DNA of 64,000 nucleotides from Prevotella sp. E2-28. GTDB taxonomy: Bacteria > Bacteroidota > Bacteroidia > Bacteroidales > Bacteroidaceae. A program made the position numbers and the translations under genes. The notes beneath the pieces were generated by a model that was not told where the DNA came from, did not search any database, and saw nothing but the letters and a program-made list of their open reading frames with translations. The number at the start of each line of letters is the position of its first letter. The first letter of the stretch is position 1. This document shows positions 28,802 through 37,548 of this stretch, piece by piece. The stretch lies in the NCBI RefSeq assembly GCF_022024055.1, contig NZ_CP091788.1:806001-870000 (forward strand), given 5' to 3'.

Positions 28802-29119
28802 AGGCTTCGGTGCCGGTAGAGCCTTGCAGGTTTCGCGGACTAAAAGCGAGACATAATCACGGTCATCGACATCGGCAATGTAAAAATAGTCCTTGGCGCC
28901 GTCGTAAGGCGGTCGCATATCAACCACACGAAGTAATGGCCGAACTGCCTCTGTGGGTTTCAGATAGAAACAGTCGTCGCATATCAATCCGAAGATTTTT
29001 CCATCACAATAGATGCCGTAGTCGCCAAACATCTTCTTCGCTATAATCTCGCCCGCACCACTACACTGGTCGGCGATGTACTGTACAAAATCAATATTGC
29101 TTGCCATAGCTTTATTCAA
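28784..29119 (-). CDS. TfoX/Sxy N-terminal domain protein
   Basis: 111 residues. 'FVQYIADQCSGAGEIIAKKM' followed by 'FGDYGIYCDGKIFGLICDDC' and 'FYLKPTEAVRPLL' matches the TfoX N-terminal domain. Proteins with only this domain are common outside the gamma-proteobacteria and have no settled function; a role in competence should not be assumed. The start may be at 29119 (MNKAMAS) or four codons later (MASNIDF). The stop lies within the terminator hairpin of the opposite gene, and the lysine-rich end (PKPKKKAI) is encoded by its poly-T tail read on the other strand. Confidence 0.88.
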   Translation of the reverse strand: MNKAMASNIDFVQYIADQCSGAGEIIAKKMFGDYGIYCDGKIFGLICDDCFYLKPTEAVRPLLRVVDMRPPYDGAKDYFYIADVDDRDYVSLLVRETCKALPAPKPKKKAI

Positions 29120-29200
29120 TGAATATTGGGTGCAAATTTACGAAATCTATTTGACTCACCCAAAACCTTTGCATAGAGAATTTGCTCGTTAACGAGTGAC

Positions 29201-29267
29201 ATTCGTCACATTTTTGTACAGTTTATCCCAGATATTTGGTAAAATCTGTAATAACCCCTACTTTTGC
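29201..29267 (+). promoter_or_regulatory. Promoter of the TonB receptor gene with two-part operator-like motif
   Basis: TTTG (29235-29238), 20 bp, TACTTTTGC (29259-29267). Upstream are ATTCGTCACATTT (29201-29213) and, 21 bp further on start to start, TTTATCCCA (29222-29230) followed by ATTTGGT. The same two parts with the same 21-bp offset precede the operon at 32698. The offset is that expected for the two half sites of a LytTR-type regulator. Confidence 0.85.
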
Positions 29268-29303
29268 AGCGTCAAATCGATAACGATTGTAAGAAAAAAG
29301 AAG

Positions 29304-31658
29304 ATGAAAAGAATGTTTTTAGGAGCAGCCCTGATGATGCTGCTTAGCGCTACGGAGATGATGGCGCAGGTCAACCAAACCGCAGTGCAGACCATTCGCG
29401 GACATGTATGCGACGTGGCCTCTGGCGAACCAATGATTGGCGTAACGATTACGGTGGAGAATGGTACAACCCAGGCTACCGTATCTGATACAGATGGAAA
29501 CTTTGTTATTAATAATGTACCCGTAGGCCGACATGCCGTTCGTGCCACTTTCATAGGCTACGAACCCGTGTTGCTGAAGGAGCAGCTGGTGTCGTCGGGT
29601 AAGGAACTGGTACTCACGCTAAGAATGTGCGAGAATGTCTCCGAACTGGACGAGGTGGTGGTAAAACCTCGCGTAAATAAACAGTTGCCGCTGAATGACA
29701 TGGCGCAGGTAGGCGCTCGCATGTTCAGCGTTGAGGAGGCCACACGCTATGCTGGTGGCATGGCCGATCCTGCTCGCACGGCATCGATGTTTGCTGGTGT
29801 GGCTACGGGCGGTGCCACCAACGGTATCTCTATTCATGGTAACTCGCCACAGATGCTGCAATGGCGTATTGAGGGTGTGGAGGTGCCTAATCCCAACCAC
29901 TTTGCAGAGATAACGGAGGCTGGCGGCGGTGTGTTTACCTCGCTCAACGGTACGGTGCTGGCCAACAGCGATTTCCTGACTGGAGCTATGCCTGCCGAGT
30001 ATGGTAATGCCCTCTCAGGTGCTTTCGATATGAAGATGCGCGTGGGTAACAATACCAAGTACGAGCATGCTATTCAGGTGGGTACGCTGGGCGTCGATTT
30101 CGCCTCTGAGGGTCCGCTGGCAAAGGGTTCCAAGGCGTCGTATCTAGTGAATTATCGCTATAGTTTCCTGGAGATAGCCAAGAAACTGCATGCCATCAAT
30201 ATGGAGAAGGAGACGCTCGACTATCAGGATTTGAGTTTCAAGTTGAACATGCCTACAAGGAGTGCCGGCACCTTTGCCCTGTGGTTTACAGGACTGATAG
30301 ACCGCTACGAGAACGAGGTGCCCGATGTGTCAGAATGGGAGACGTTGTGGGACATGAACGACTCATGGTCGCGTCAGAAGAACTGTGCCGTGGGTCTCAC
30401 GCACAACTATCGTTTTCGCACAGGTGGCACGCTCCATTCCAGCGTGGCCTTTACTGGCTCTTATCGCAAGTTGGGTGTGAACGACTACGACGAAAAGATG
30501 AATATGACGCCTGAGATGGCTGGTCGCAACTCGCAGTGGAACGTCATCATCAACACCCAGCACCAACACAAATTCTCTTCACGATACACCATGCAGAATG
30601 GTTTCGAACATCAGCACCAGGATTTCAGCACCTGGATGGACTATATCCACGAGACGGGCGGTCCGCTCTATCGTGTGTACGATTCTGAGGGCAATACGGG
30701 TTTGACGCGTCTTTACACCAATCACAAGGTGGCACTCTGCAGCCGACTGACAACTGTGGCAGGCGTCAACGTGATGTGGTTCTACCTGAACGACCAGTGG
30801 CTGGTGGAGCCTCGCGTCAGCATGCAGTACAAGACATCTGCATCCAGCACGTTTTCGCTGGCCTATGCCATGAACAGCCGCAAGGAAACAACCGATACCT
30901 ATTTTGTACTGATGGACGGCAAGAATCCTAATAACGATCTGGGATTGACTCGCTCTCATCACATATCAGCCTCGTTTGCGCAGCGCCTGGGCGAGAACAT
31001 CATGCTGAAGATTGAGCCCTACTGGCAGTGGCTGTTTGATGTGCCCGTGGAGTTAGGTACAACATACTCTATCCTGAATCATCGCAACTTCTTCCAGGAC
31101 CGTGCCTTGGTCAACGAGGGTGCTGGTCGCAACTATGGTATCGACTTCACGCTGGAGCGCTATCTGAAGGACGGATTCTATGGCATGGTGACGGCCACGC
31201 TGTTTAAAGCGGAGTATCGTGATGCGCAGGGTCAGTGGCACCACTCGCGCCATGACCGCCGCTACATCACCAATATCCTTGGTGGTAAGGAGTGGCTATT
31301 AGGAAAAGGCCACAAGAACATCTTCGGCATCAATGGCCGACTGACCATGATGGGTGGAGACCGCTATACGCCCATCCCAGATGGCATCACCTTCGAGGAT
31401 GTGATGAAGCGTCCTGACAAGTCGGTCCCCATCGACGAGGGCATGGATCCCTACACCAAGCAGAAGGGTATGAACGTGGGGTACGCTTTCTCTGTGAAGT
31501 ACACCATTAACAAGCGTCATACGGCGCACCACATCATCCTGGAGTATCTGCAGATGAAGACCTTCCAGGGGCAGACCTTCGACCTGAAGAGCCACGAGAT
31601 TGTCGACAAGTTCACCTCACTGACCTTCCCCAACATCGCCTACCGCGTGGAGTTCTAG
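29304..31658 (+). CDS. TonB-dependent receptor with CarboxypepD-reg-like N-terminus
   Basis: The start is placed at 29304 (MKRMFLGAALMM), because upstream codons of the frame overlap the promoter. 784 residues: signal peptide ending MMAQ, CarboxypepD-reg-like domain ('IRGHVCDVASGEPMIGVTIT', residues ~25-110), plug ('GGATNGISIHGNSPQMLQWR' near 170) and beta-barrel ending in an aromatic-rich C-terminus ('PNIAYRVEF'). It lacks the SusC signature and has no SusD partner, so it is more likely a receptor for a small ligand or metal complex than for glycans. The gene and its neighbours to 33255 appear more GC-rich than the rest of the window. It ends one base before the convergent LytTR gene. Confidence 0.92.
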   Translation: MKRMFLGAALMMLLSATEMMAQVNQTAVQTIRGHVCDVASGEPMIGVTITVENGTTQATVSDTDGNFVINNVPVGRHAVRATFIGYEPVLLKEQLVSSGKELVLTLRMCENVSELDEVVVKPRVNKQLPLNDMAQVGARMFSVEEATRYAGGMADPARTASMFAGVATGGATNGISIHGNSPQMLQWRIEGVEVPNPNHFAEITEAGGGVFTSLNGTVLANSDFLTGAMPAEYGNALSGAFDMKMRVGNNTKYEHAIQVGTLGVDFASEGPLAKGSKASYLVNYRYSFLEIAKKLHAINMEKETLDYQDLSFKLNMPTRSAGTFALWFTGLIDRYENEVPDVSEWETLWDMNDSWSRQKNCAVGLTHNYRFRTGGTLHSSVAFTGSYRKLGVNDYDEKMNMTPEMAGRNSQWNVIINTQHQHKFSSRYTMQNGFEHQHQDFSTWMDYIHETGGPLYRVYDSEGNTGLTRLYTNHKVALCSRLTTVAGVNVMWFYLNDQWLVEPRVSMQYKTSASSTFSLAYAMNSRKETTDTYFVLMDGKNPNNDLGLTRSHHISASFAQRLGENIMLKIEPYWQWLFDVPVELGTTYSILNHRNFFQDRALVNEGAGRNYGIDFTLERYLKDGFYGMVTATLFKAEYRDAQGQWHHSRHDRRYITNILGGKEWLLGKGHKNIFGINGRLTMMGGDRYTPIPDGITFEDVMKRPDKSVPIDEGMDPYTKQKGMNVGYAFSVKYTINKRHTAHHIILEYLQMKTFQGQTFDLKSHEIVDKFTSLTFPNIAYRVEF

Positions 31659-31659
31659 G

Positions 31660-32523
31660 TCACAGCAGGTTCTTGATGGCAGCCCTAATCTGAGCCATGT
31701 TGCTGCGCGAAACGGGCACGGCATCATGGCAATGTTTCATAACGAGCTGGGTGGAACCGGAATGAGACACGATTTGGTCCACCTGGCCCAGGTTGACCAG
31801 GAATGCACGATGGCAGCGGACAATCATCGGATAGGCCGTGAGGGTCTCCTCCATTTGCTTGGAGGTGGTGCGCAGCATGTCGGTTTGCACCTGGTCGTCG
31901 TGCAAATGGCAGATCTTGACGTAGTTTCCAACCGCCTCGATATACAACAGACTGGAGATCTGTAGCGTCACCGAATCGTTGGTGGTGCCAGTGAGGGTCA
32001 TAGAATCTGTGGGAGTTGAATCAGGGGGACAGGTTGTTGATTCGTTTAGCTTTTCATTCATTTCCCGTATTTCCTCGAGTTCTGCAGCCAGATACTTGCT
32101 GCGGAACTTGAAACGCCAGTAGAGACCGATGGCGAAGGATAGGAAGGCGATAATCAGCAGCGTCTCGAGATAGTTGCCCAAAGAGAATTTGTTTTCCTCG
32201 GCCAGACTGCTCATCACAAAATGGCGATAGAGGCAGATGAGCAACGACACCAGGGGCGTGTTGATGAACTGGAAACGCAGATTGCGGCTGATGATATAGC
32301 TGACGCCGCGCTCGTAGGAACGGGGCATGCCCACAAGAAACCTTAGGATGACTTCGGTCAGGAAACAGCTGAAGATGCCCAACACAAACAGCGCCAGCAA
32401 ATGAACATAGGCCTGCCATTCCCACACTTCGAGTGAGAAGGGTTTGAAAATGGCTATCGCCAACACCATGAAGGCGGTGCTGATGAAACGTGTGCTTATG
32501 GTTTGTTTGTGACCTTTGTTCAT
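31660..32523 (-). CDS. Membrane-anchored LytTR-family transcription regulator
   Basis: 287 residues. The first ~155 residues contain four predicted membrane segments ('FISTAFMVLAIAIF', 'AYVHLLALFVLGIFSCFLTE', 'FINTPLVSLLICLYRHFV', 'LETLLIIAFLSFAIGLYW'), followed by a short coiled region ('AAELEEIREMNEKLNES'). Residues ~185-287 are a LytTR DNA-binding domain ('LLYIEAVGNYVKICHLHDDQ', 'IVRCHRAFLVNLGQVDQIV', 'AVPVSRSNMAQIRAAI'). There is no receiver domain, so it is a one-component regulator that probably senses a membrane signal directly. It lies between two transcription units whose promoters share a two-part motif with LytTR-like spacing, and is the best candidate to control them. Its own -7 box is only 8 bp from the ATG. 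Confidence 0.92.
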   Translation of the reverse strand: MNKGHKQTISTRFISTAFMVLAIAIFKPFSLEVWEWQAYVHLLALFVLGIFSCFLTEVILRFLVGMPRSYERGVSYIISRNLRFQFINTPLVSLLICLYRHFVMSSLAEENKFSLGNYLETLLIIAFLSFAIGLYWRFKFRSKYLAAELEEIREMNEKLNESTTCPPDSTPTDSMTLTGTTNDSVTLQISSLLYIEAVGNYVKICHLHDDQVQTDMLRTTSKQMEETLTAYPMIVRCHRAFLVNLGQVDQIVSHSGSTQLVMKHCHDAVPVSRSNMAQIRAAIKNLL

Positions 32524-32530
32524 ACGGTCG

Positions 32531-32539
32531 GCAAAAATA
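32531..32539 (-). promoter_or_regulatory. -7 box of the LytTR gene, suggesting a near-leaderless mRNA
   Basis: Read on the minus strand this is TATTTTTGC, a perfect -7 box, ending 8 bp before the ATG (32523). Transcription would start 1-5 nt before the start codon. No good -33 TTG lies 19-21 bp upstream, so the promoter may need an activator. Confidence 0.55.
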
Positions 32540-32606
32540 GTAAAAAAAAAGGAAAAAGGTAGTGTGTAAGGCCCAAAAATGCAGATTCACGTCGATTTTT
32601 CCTACC

Positions 32607-32673
32607 ATTCGTCACATTTACATGCTGTTTATCCCAAAAATTTGGTGGATTTGGGGGGATGGCGTATCTTTGC
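32607..32673 (+). promoter_or_regulatory. Promoter of the LiaF-like operon with the same two-part motif
   Basis: TTTG (32641-32644), 20 bp, TATCTTTGC (32665-32673). ATTCGTCACATTT (32607-32619) and TTTATCCCA (32628-32636), followed by AAA and ATTTGGT, repeat the arrangement at 29201-29240 base for base outside the 8-nt and 3-nt gaps. Confidence 0.88.
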
Positions 32674-32697
32674 AGCAGAGAATTTTTAAAAAACGAC

Positions 32698-33255
32698 ATG
32701 ATTATGAAAGCAAGAACGATTATCGGAATTCTGTTGATTGTGGCCGGTGTATGGAAACTGGCCAACATGTGGGGACTGATTGAGAACGACTGGCTGTGGA
32801 GCCAGCCTTGGACGGCGTATGTGGCCCCAGCCCTACTGCTCTATGTGGGTGAAAAGACCATCGTCAACAGCTATCGTCGCGACCCCGACCAGTGGCTGCA
32901 GCGCCCGCTGCCCATCGGCGAGGACGGCAAGCGCATCTGCTGCTCGGTGCACTACGGTGGTGATGAGTATGTGTATCGTGGCGAGCCTTTCCACGGTGCC
33001 CGTCTCGACGCCTTCTGCGGCGGCATCCGCATGGACCTGCGCGAGGCCGTGATCACCGAGGACGAGGAGATTGACATCCATACCTTCTGTGGTGGCATAG
33101 AACTCTATGTGCCCGCCCATGTGAACATCGTCGTGAAGAGCCGCAGCTTCCTCGGCGGTGTGGGCAACAGTGCCACACGCAATGCCGACCCGCAGGCACC
33201 CACCATCCACATCGTCGCCAGCAATTTCTGCGGAGGCGTGGATATTAAGAATTGA
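32698..33255 (+). CDS. LiaF-like membrane protein (cell-envelope stress type)
   Basis: The start at 32698 (MIMKARTIIG) follows the promoter; the earlier in-frame ATG at 32659 lies upstream of the transcription start. Two membrane segments at the N-terminus ('IIGILLIVAGVWKLANMWGL' and 'WTAYVAPALLLYVGE') are followed by a beta-repeat domain with 'LDAFCGGIRMDLREAVI', 'IDIHTFCGGIELYVPAHVNI' and 'SNFCGGVDIKN', the pattern of the LiaF C-terminal domain. In Firmicutes LiaF restrains an envelope-stress sensor. In Bacteroidetes such proteins are often found next to LytTR regulators, as here. The function is inferred from family and context. Confidence 0.82.
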   Translation: MIMKARTIIGILLIVAGVWKLANMWGLIENDWLWSQPWTAYVAPALLLYVGEKTIVNSYRRDPDQWLQRPLPIGEDGKRICCSVHYGGDEYVYRGEPFHGARLDAFCGGIRMDLREAVITEDEEIDIHTFCGGIELYVPAHVNIVVKSRSFLGGVGNSATRNADPQAPTIHIVASNFCGGVDIKN

Positions 33256-33274
33256 GAAACATTAAAACAAAAAA

Positions 33275-34150
33275 ATGCAAGAAAAAGTATGCTTATTACT
33301 CCTGATCAGCATGTTTCTGACAGGATGTTGTGTAAAACCAGAGAAACTGGGTGATATAGAATCAGCGTATGCAACTGTCAACGGCGACGTTCGCGTACAT
33401 TATAAGAGTTATGGCGATGGCGACAAGACCATCTGCTTCGTTCACGGCTTCGGTTGCGACCTCAACACATGGGAGAAACAGTATGAGGGACTGCGCGACG
33501 AGCAAGGGCTGCGCCTGCTGTTCATCGACCTGCCTGGCTATGGCGAGAGCAGTAAGCCGCGCACGGACTACACGCTCGACTTCTTTGCCAAGGCCGTTAA
33601 TGCGGTGCTGGACAAAGAGCATGTGGGGACTGTCGTCCTCGTGGGACATAGTCTTGGCACACCTGTCTGCCGTCAGGTGTTGTTGAGTGGCCGACAGGGA
33701 AATCTTGTTGATATCGATGGCGTCTATTGCTTCTACGACGGCACGGAAACGCCTGAATATGTGGAAGCCGTAAATCAGTTTGGCCATGCTTTCGACGGAC
33801 CAGAATGCAGTGAGGTTATCGCGGGCTTTGTCACTTCGCTGGCTGGTCCTGAGACGCCACAGAGCATCACCGACTATGCCATGAGTGTGATGCCCAAAAC
33901 GCCGCAGTATGTGGCATCGAGCACGATGCGCAACCTGGTGGAGCGTCAGTGGTGGTCGCAAAAGCCTATCGAGGCAAAGACAATGGTCATCTGTACGCAG
34001 AACAGCGGTCTTGCCCCTGACAATCGTCAGAAGATGGAACGACTCTATCCACAACTCGACTACACCGAACTAACCACCTGCGGCCACTTCATCCACATGG
34101 AGCAGCCCGAGATGTTCAACGAGAAACTGAAAACATTTATTAAAGAGTAG
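33275..34150 (+). CDS. Alpha/beta hydrolase lipoprotein
   Basis: 291 residues with a lipoprotein signal (LLLLISMFLTGC, lipobox LTGC). The alpha/beta hydrolase fold shows the oxyanion loop 'ICFVHGFGCDLNTWEKQ', 'DLPGYGESSKP', the nucleophile elbow GHSLG (Ser126) and a late His in 'TTCGHFIHMEQPEMF'. The substrate is unknown. It is the second gene of a five-gene operon with short gaps (19, 3, 0 and -4 bp), which suggests the products work together, perhaps in detoxification or stress response. Confidence 0.9.
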   Translation: MQEKVCLLLLISMFLTGCCVKPEKLGDIESAYATVNGDVRVHYKSYGDGDKTICFVHGFGCDLNTWEKQYEGLRDEQGLRLLFIDLPGYGESSKPRTDYTLDFFAKAVNAVLDKEHVGTVVLVGHSLGTPVCRQVLLSGRQGNLVDIDGVYCFYDGTETPEYVEAVNQFGHAFDGPECSEVIAGFVTSLAGPETPQSITDYAMSVMPKTPQYVASSTMRNLVERQWWSQKPIEAKTMVICTQNSGLAPDNRQKMERLYPQLDYTELTTCGHFIHMEQPEMFNEKLKTFIKE

Positions 34151-34153
34151 AAA

Positions 34154-34885
34154 ATGAAACAGAAATTTTGTCAGAGTTGCGGAATGCCGCTCACAGATGA
34201 TGTCCTCGGTACGAATGCCGATGGAAGTAAGAACGAATATTACTGCATGTACTGCTATAAGGACGGACAGTTCCTGCAGGACTGCACGATGGAAGAGATG
34301 ATTGAGCATTGTGCTCAGTTTGTGAATGAAGTTAACAAGGGGCTGCCACAACCGATTACGAAAGAGGAATATATCGGACAGATGAAGATGTACTTCCCGC
34401 ATCTGAAGCGTTGGCGCAAGTCTCTTGCCATTAATAACGATGAGGCGATGCCTGAAAATCCGGCCTTGGCTGGTATAAAGGAATTGATAGCTACGATGGC
34501 CGACACACTGCCTGTCACTTATATCTCGTCTGTTGATGAAGAGGGCTTCCCATGTACTAAGGCAATGCTGTCGCCACGAGTCCGCGAGGGCATCAAGACG
34601 TTCTATTTCACCACCAATACCTTCTCTCTCCGTGTGGCTCAATACAAAGCTAACCCCAAGGCCTCGATCTATTTCTGCGATGCCGAGGGTTTCAAAGGTA
34701 TGATGCTGCGTGGCACGATGGAGGTGCTGACGGATGCTAAGAGCAAGGAGATGATTTGGCGTGATGGAGACGAGCAGTACTACCCCGGCGGCGTGACCGA
34801 CCCGAACTATTGCGTACTCAAATTTACCGCCACCGATGGTCGATTCTATAGCGATTTCTATCCCCGTAGTTTTGTAATTGAGTAA
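34154..34885 (+). CDS. Zinc-ribbon / pyridoxamine 5'-phosphate oxidase-like fusion protein
   Basis: 243 residues. The N-terminal ~80 residues form a zinc-ribbon type domain: CQSCGMPL, then 'YYCMYCYKDG' and 'MIEHCAQFVNEVN'. The rest is a split-barrel flavin-binding domain of the pyridoxamine phosphate oxidase family ('TYISSVDEEGFPCTKAM', 'FYFTTNTFSLRVAQYKANPK', 'LRGTMEVLTDAKSKEMIW', 'VLKFTATDGRFYSDF'). The same fusion is known from other Bacteroidetes and Firmicutes, but its reaction is not established. The stop is immediately followed by the ATG of the next gene. Confidence 0.88.
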   Translation: MKQKFCQSCGMPLTDDVLGTNADGSKNEYYCMYCYKDGQFLQDCTMEEMIEHCAQFVNEVNKGLPQPITKEEYIGQMKMYFPHLKRWRKSLAINNDEAMPENPALAGIKELIATMADTLPVTYISSVDEEGFPCTKAMLSPRVREGIKTFYFTTNTFSLRVAQYKANPKASIYFCDAEGFKGMMLRGTMEVLTDAKSKEMIWRDGDEQYYPGGVTDPNYCVLKFTATDGRFYSDFYPRSFVIE

Positions 34886-35380
34886 ATGATGAACAATAAA
34901 GCACTTGTCGTTATCGACATACAGAACGACATCACCAAGCATTACCGCGACATCATCGACAATATCAATGCAACCATCGAATGGGCTGTGGCAGAGGATA
35001 TGCACGTGGTCTATATCAAGCACAACAACATCACGGCTGCTACGCGGACGTTCAAGCCTGGCACCAAAGGCGAGGAACTGGTACCTGAGATGAAGGTCGT
35101 TTCAGACAATATCTTCGTGAAGACGAAAAGCAACGCCCTAACAAGCGAGGCGTTTTCTGCTTTCATCGCAGCGAACGGCATCAATGAGTTCTACATAGCA
35201 GGAGCCGATGCTACCGCCTGCGTGAAATCAACGTGTTTCAATATGACCAAGGCAGGCTTCACGGTGCATGTCCTCTCAGACTGCGTCACCAGCTACGACC
35301 TGAAGAAACTCCCAGAGATGTTCGCCTATTACGAAAGTAAAGGCTGCGAGGTCAAGACACTTGCCGATTACAAACGATGA
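34886..35380 (+). CDS. Isochorismatase-like cysteine hydrolase
   Basis: 164 residues. The family triad is visible: Asp11 in 'ALVVIDIQND', a Lys in 'FVKTKSNAL' and Cys112 in 'AGADATACVKST'. Relatives cleave amides or nicotinamide-like compounds, so the substrate is open. The gene starts directly at the preceding stop and its own stop overlaps the next start by 4 bp, indicating translational coupling. Confidence 0.9.
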   Translation: MMNNKALVVIDIQNDITKHYRDIIDNINATIEWAVAEDMHVVYIKHNNITAATRTFKPGTKGEELVPEMKVVSDNIFVKTKSNALTSEAFSAFIAANGINEFYIAGADATACVKSTCFNMTKAGFTVHVLSDCVTSYDLKKLPEMFAYYESKGCEVKTLADYKR

Positions 35381-35994
35381 AACAGGAAATCAATCCCAAG
35401 GATACCAACAGAGCCATCGCCTTCGAGTTGTGGACAAAGTCGCCCATGCCGATGGTGACACTCACGAAGACCTTCGGCGTGACGCGACTGCGTAAGGTGA
35501 GTCGTAAGCGGGGGCTAAAGTTCAATATGCTGCTGTGCTGGTGTATCGGCAAGGCAGCATCAAAGATTGAGGAGTTTTATATGTTGCCCCAAAATGGGAA
35601 ACTGTACAAATACGACCGCATGGCTATCAACGTGATAGCGGATAACGTTAAGGGCGGACTTAGCTTCTGTGATGTTGCTGTCAGCGACGATTTGGACACG
35701 TTTAATGCCAACTATATGCATTTGACGGAGACCATCAGTCAGACGTGTCAGGACATCTTGGACGATGAGGCCGTGATTGTAGGCACATCAGCAGTCACAG
35801 GCACGGAACTTGACTGCATCACCAACCAGTATAGCGGCATCTTCAATAACCCATTCCTGGCCTGGGGTCGCTATCGCAAAGGCTGGCTGAAGACCACGCT
35901 CCCCATCTCCTTCCAGTTTCATCACGCCCAGATGGACGGAAAGCACGCCGCCCGCTTCTTGGAAGAACTGCAAAAGACAATCAATACGATATGA
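35377..35994 (+). CDS. CatA-like acyltransferase (chloramphenicol acetyltransferase family)
   Basis: 205 residues. The C-terminal motif HHAQMDGKHAARFLEELQ contains the catalytic His (182/183) and structural Asp-Gly of the CAT family. 'FNMLLCWCIGKAASKIEEFY' and 'NPFLAWGRY' fit the fold. Many chromosomal members do not act on chloramphenicol, so resistance should not be claimed from this alone. Last gene of the operon. No clear terminator follows before the convergent gene ending at 36111; the sequence between holds no recognised gene. Confidence 0.85.
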   Translation: MKQEINPKDTNRAIAFELWTKSPMPMVTLTKTFGVTRLRKVSRKRGLKFNMLLCWCIGKAASKIEEFYMLPQNGKLYKYDRMAINVIADNVKGGLSFCDVAVSDDLDTFNANYMHLTETISQTCQDILDDEAVIVGTSAVTGTELDCITNQYSGIFNNPFLAWGRYRKGWLKTTLPISFQFHHAQMDGKHAARFLEELQKTINTI

Positions 35995-36110
35995 ACATGC
36001 TGATATCTTTGCCACCATTAAAGCCTTATAATATGATACGCAGAACAATTATCTGCTTCCCTTGGAAACTAAAGCAAAGGCAGCGGTGGATGCGCACTAT
36101 ATCGAAGTGC

Positions 36111-37505
36111 CTATTTTTCAGGCAGGGTTGCATTGGGGAAACTTTTCTTGATGCGGGCTTTCACCTCGTCGCTCATCTTGCCTTCAATACGAAGATTGTC
36201 GATGAACAGGCGATAGAACCAGTCAGGCAGCACGACATCGTCGGTGAAGACGAGTTCTAGACGCTTGATGTGCTCCATACGCGACAGCACCTCGGGCACT
36301 TCCTTTATGCGCAGGCTGATACCGAAGTCCTTGTCTTTCTTCTTCATGTCTTTCAGCACGTCGTCATTGCTTTCTGACAGTCGCACCAGCCAACCGATTT
36401 TCGGGGTGAGCATGTTGTTGGTAGTGTCCTCTTCGGCACCAATGAATCCAGCCCATAGTTCCATGGGAAACTCCTTCATGACAGTGCCCCGCTTGGGGTT
36501 AATGATGCGATACTTAAAACCGACGCGCACACGCTCCGACGGCATATCCTCGTTATGGGCTATGCGGTCAAGTGTCTTTCCATTCTCGTCAGGGAATAAT
36601 TTCAGCAGCCATCCGTCGAGTTGAGTCGGTATGTCTGGACTACAAATACCGCCCTTCAGTTCGTCCACTCTGTGTCTCTTCACCATGTCCTGCCAGAAAC
36701 TCTGGTTGGGTTTCCCCTCGGCGGCATGGACGAACTCCGTGAGTATCGGCTCCAGGTCCTTCGTCCATTGACCAAGGCCGTAAGCCTCAAGTCGTCTGGT
36801 CTTTTCCTGCACAAGGCGCCAGTCGTCTGGCGTACCTTTCAGCGTGATGCTGGGGATGCCGCAACCTACATAATAGACGATGTACTCAAAATAGGACTTC
36901 ACGCTCTCCATCAGCGTAATCTGTGAGGCAACACGCTCCACTGGGCCGGTCGTCGAGAAGTCGGCGGTGACGGTCTTGGCAATGCCGCCCTTAGTGTAGC
37001 GGTCTATCTGAGATGCAAAGTCGCCTATCAACTTTTGCCAGTCGGCATTGCCCGAAAGTAAATCCTTATTGGTCTCAATGGCCAAATCCATCTTTCCTGT
37101 GTGGCTCACCAACTGTGGGCGCAGTTCCTCGGCATGGGCGTTGACATAGCGGGCAAATCCCTGACTGATAATTAGCCAAATCATGTCGGGTGTCAGTGTT
37201 ATGGACTTGTGCTTGGCATATGCCCGCACGATGCACTGGTAGAAGGCATCTTTGCCCATACTTTTCATACACTGCGCATCTGCAAAACTGGTGGCAACGA
37301 TGTGGTAGGCCCCTTCGGGAATATCCTCCTGATGGAGTACTGATTTAGCCAATCTCTCACCATTTGCCAGATAATTATATGGCTCTTCTATGGGCGCGAG
37401 ATTCTCATCGACCACAAACGTGATGCTACCCTTTGTCTGGGCAATCGCTATGCTTGGCAGTAATATGATTGCTGTTGTCATCAGCAATTTCCTTGTTATA
37501 TTCAT
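36111..37505 (-). CDS. DUF4419 protein, exported
   Basis: 464 residues with a signal peptide (ending SIAIAQ). The DUF4419 core is recognisable from 'KHKSITLTPDMIWLIISQGF', 'VNAHAEELRPQLVSH' and 'DDWRLVQEKTRRLEAYGLGQ'. The family has no established activity. The C-terminal ~100 residues ('EVLSRMEHIKRLELVFTDDV') look like an add-on region. It is transcribed divergently from the pectin operon. Confidence 0.85.
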   Translation of the reverse strand: MNITRKLLMTTAIILLPSIAIAQTKGSITFVVDENLAPIEEPYNYLANGERLAKSVLHQEDIPEGAYHIVATSFADAQCMKSMGKDAFYQCIVRAYAKHKSITLTPDMIWLIISQGFARYVNAHAEELRPQLVSHTGKMDLAIETNKDLLSGNADWQKLIGDFASQIDRYTKGGIAKTVTADFSTTGPVERVASQITLMESVKSYFEYIVYYVGCGIPSITLKGTPDDWRLVQEKTRRLEAYGLGQWTKDLEPILTEFVHAAEGKPNQSFWQDMVKRHRVDELKGGICSPDIPTQLDGWLLKLFPDENGKTLDRIAHNEDMPSERVRVGFKYRIINPKRGTVMKEFPMELWAGFIGAEEDTTNNMLTPKIGWLVRLSESNDDVLKDMKKKDKDFGISLRIKEVPEVLSRMEHIKRLELVFTDDVVLPDWFYRLFIDNLRIEGKMSDEVKARIKKSFPNATLPEK

Positions 37506-37548
37506 GACTTCTGTTTTTTATAGTTTTCGGTTTATGTATAATCTGCGT

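Noticed and set aside
28784..29119. Competence regulator
   Set aside because: Only the TfoX N-terminal domain is present and no competence genes are nearby, so the name is kept at domain level.
35377..35994. Chloramphenicol resistance gene
   Set aside because: The fold and catalytic His are present, but many chromosomal family members act on other acceptors and nothing around it indicates a resistance cassette.
35991..36260. 89-codon frame between the CAT-like and DUF4419 genes, preceded by TATCTTTGC
   Set aside because: The -7 box has no -33 partner, the frame runs antisense into the DUF4419 gene, and no family is recognisable. Another frame gives a protein-like stretch of about 30 residues, but it has no start.
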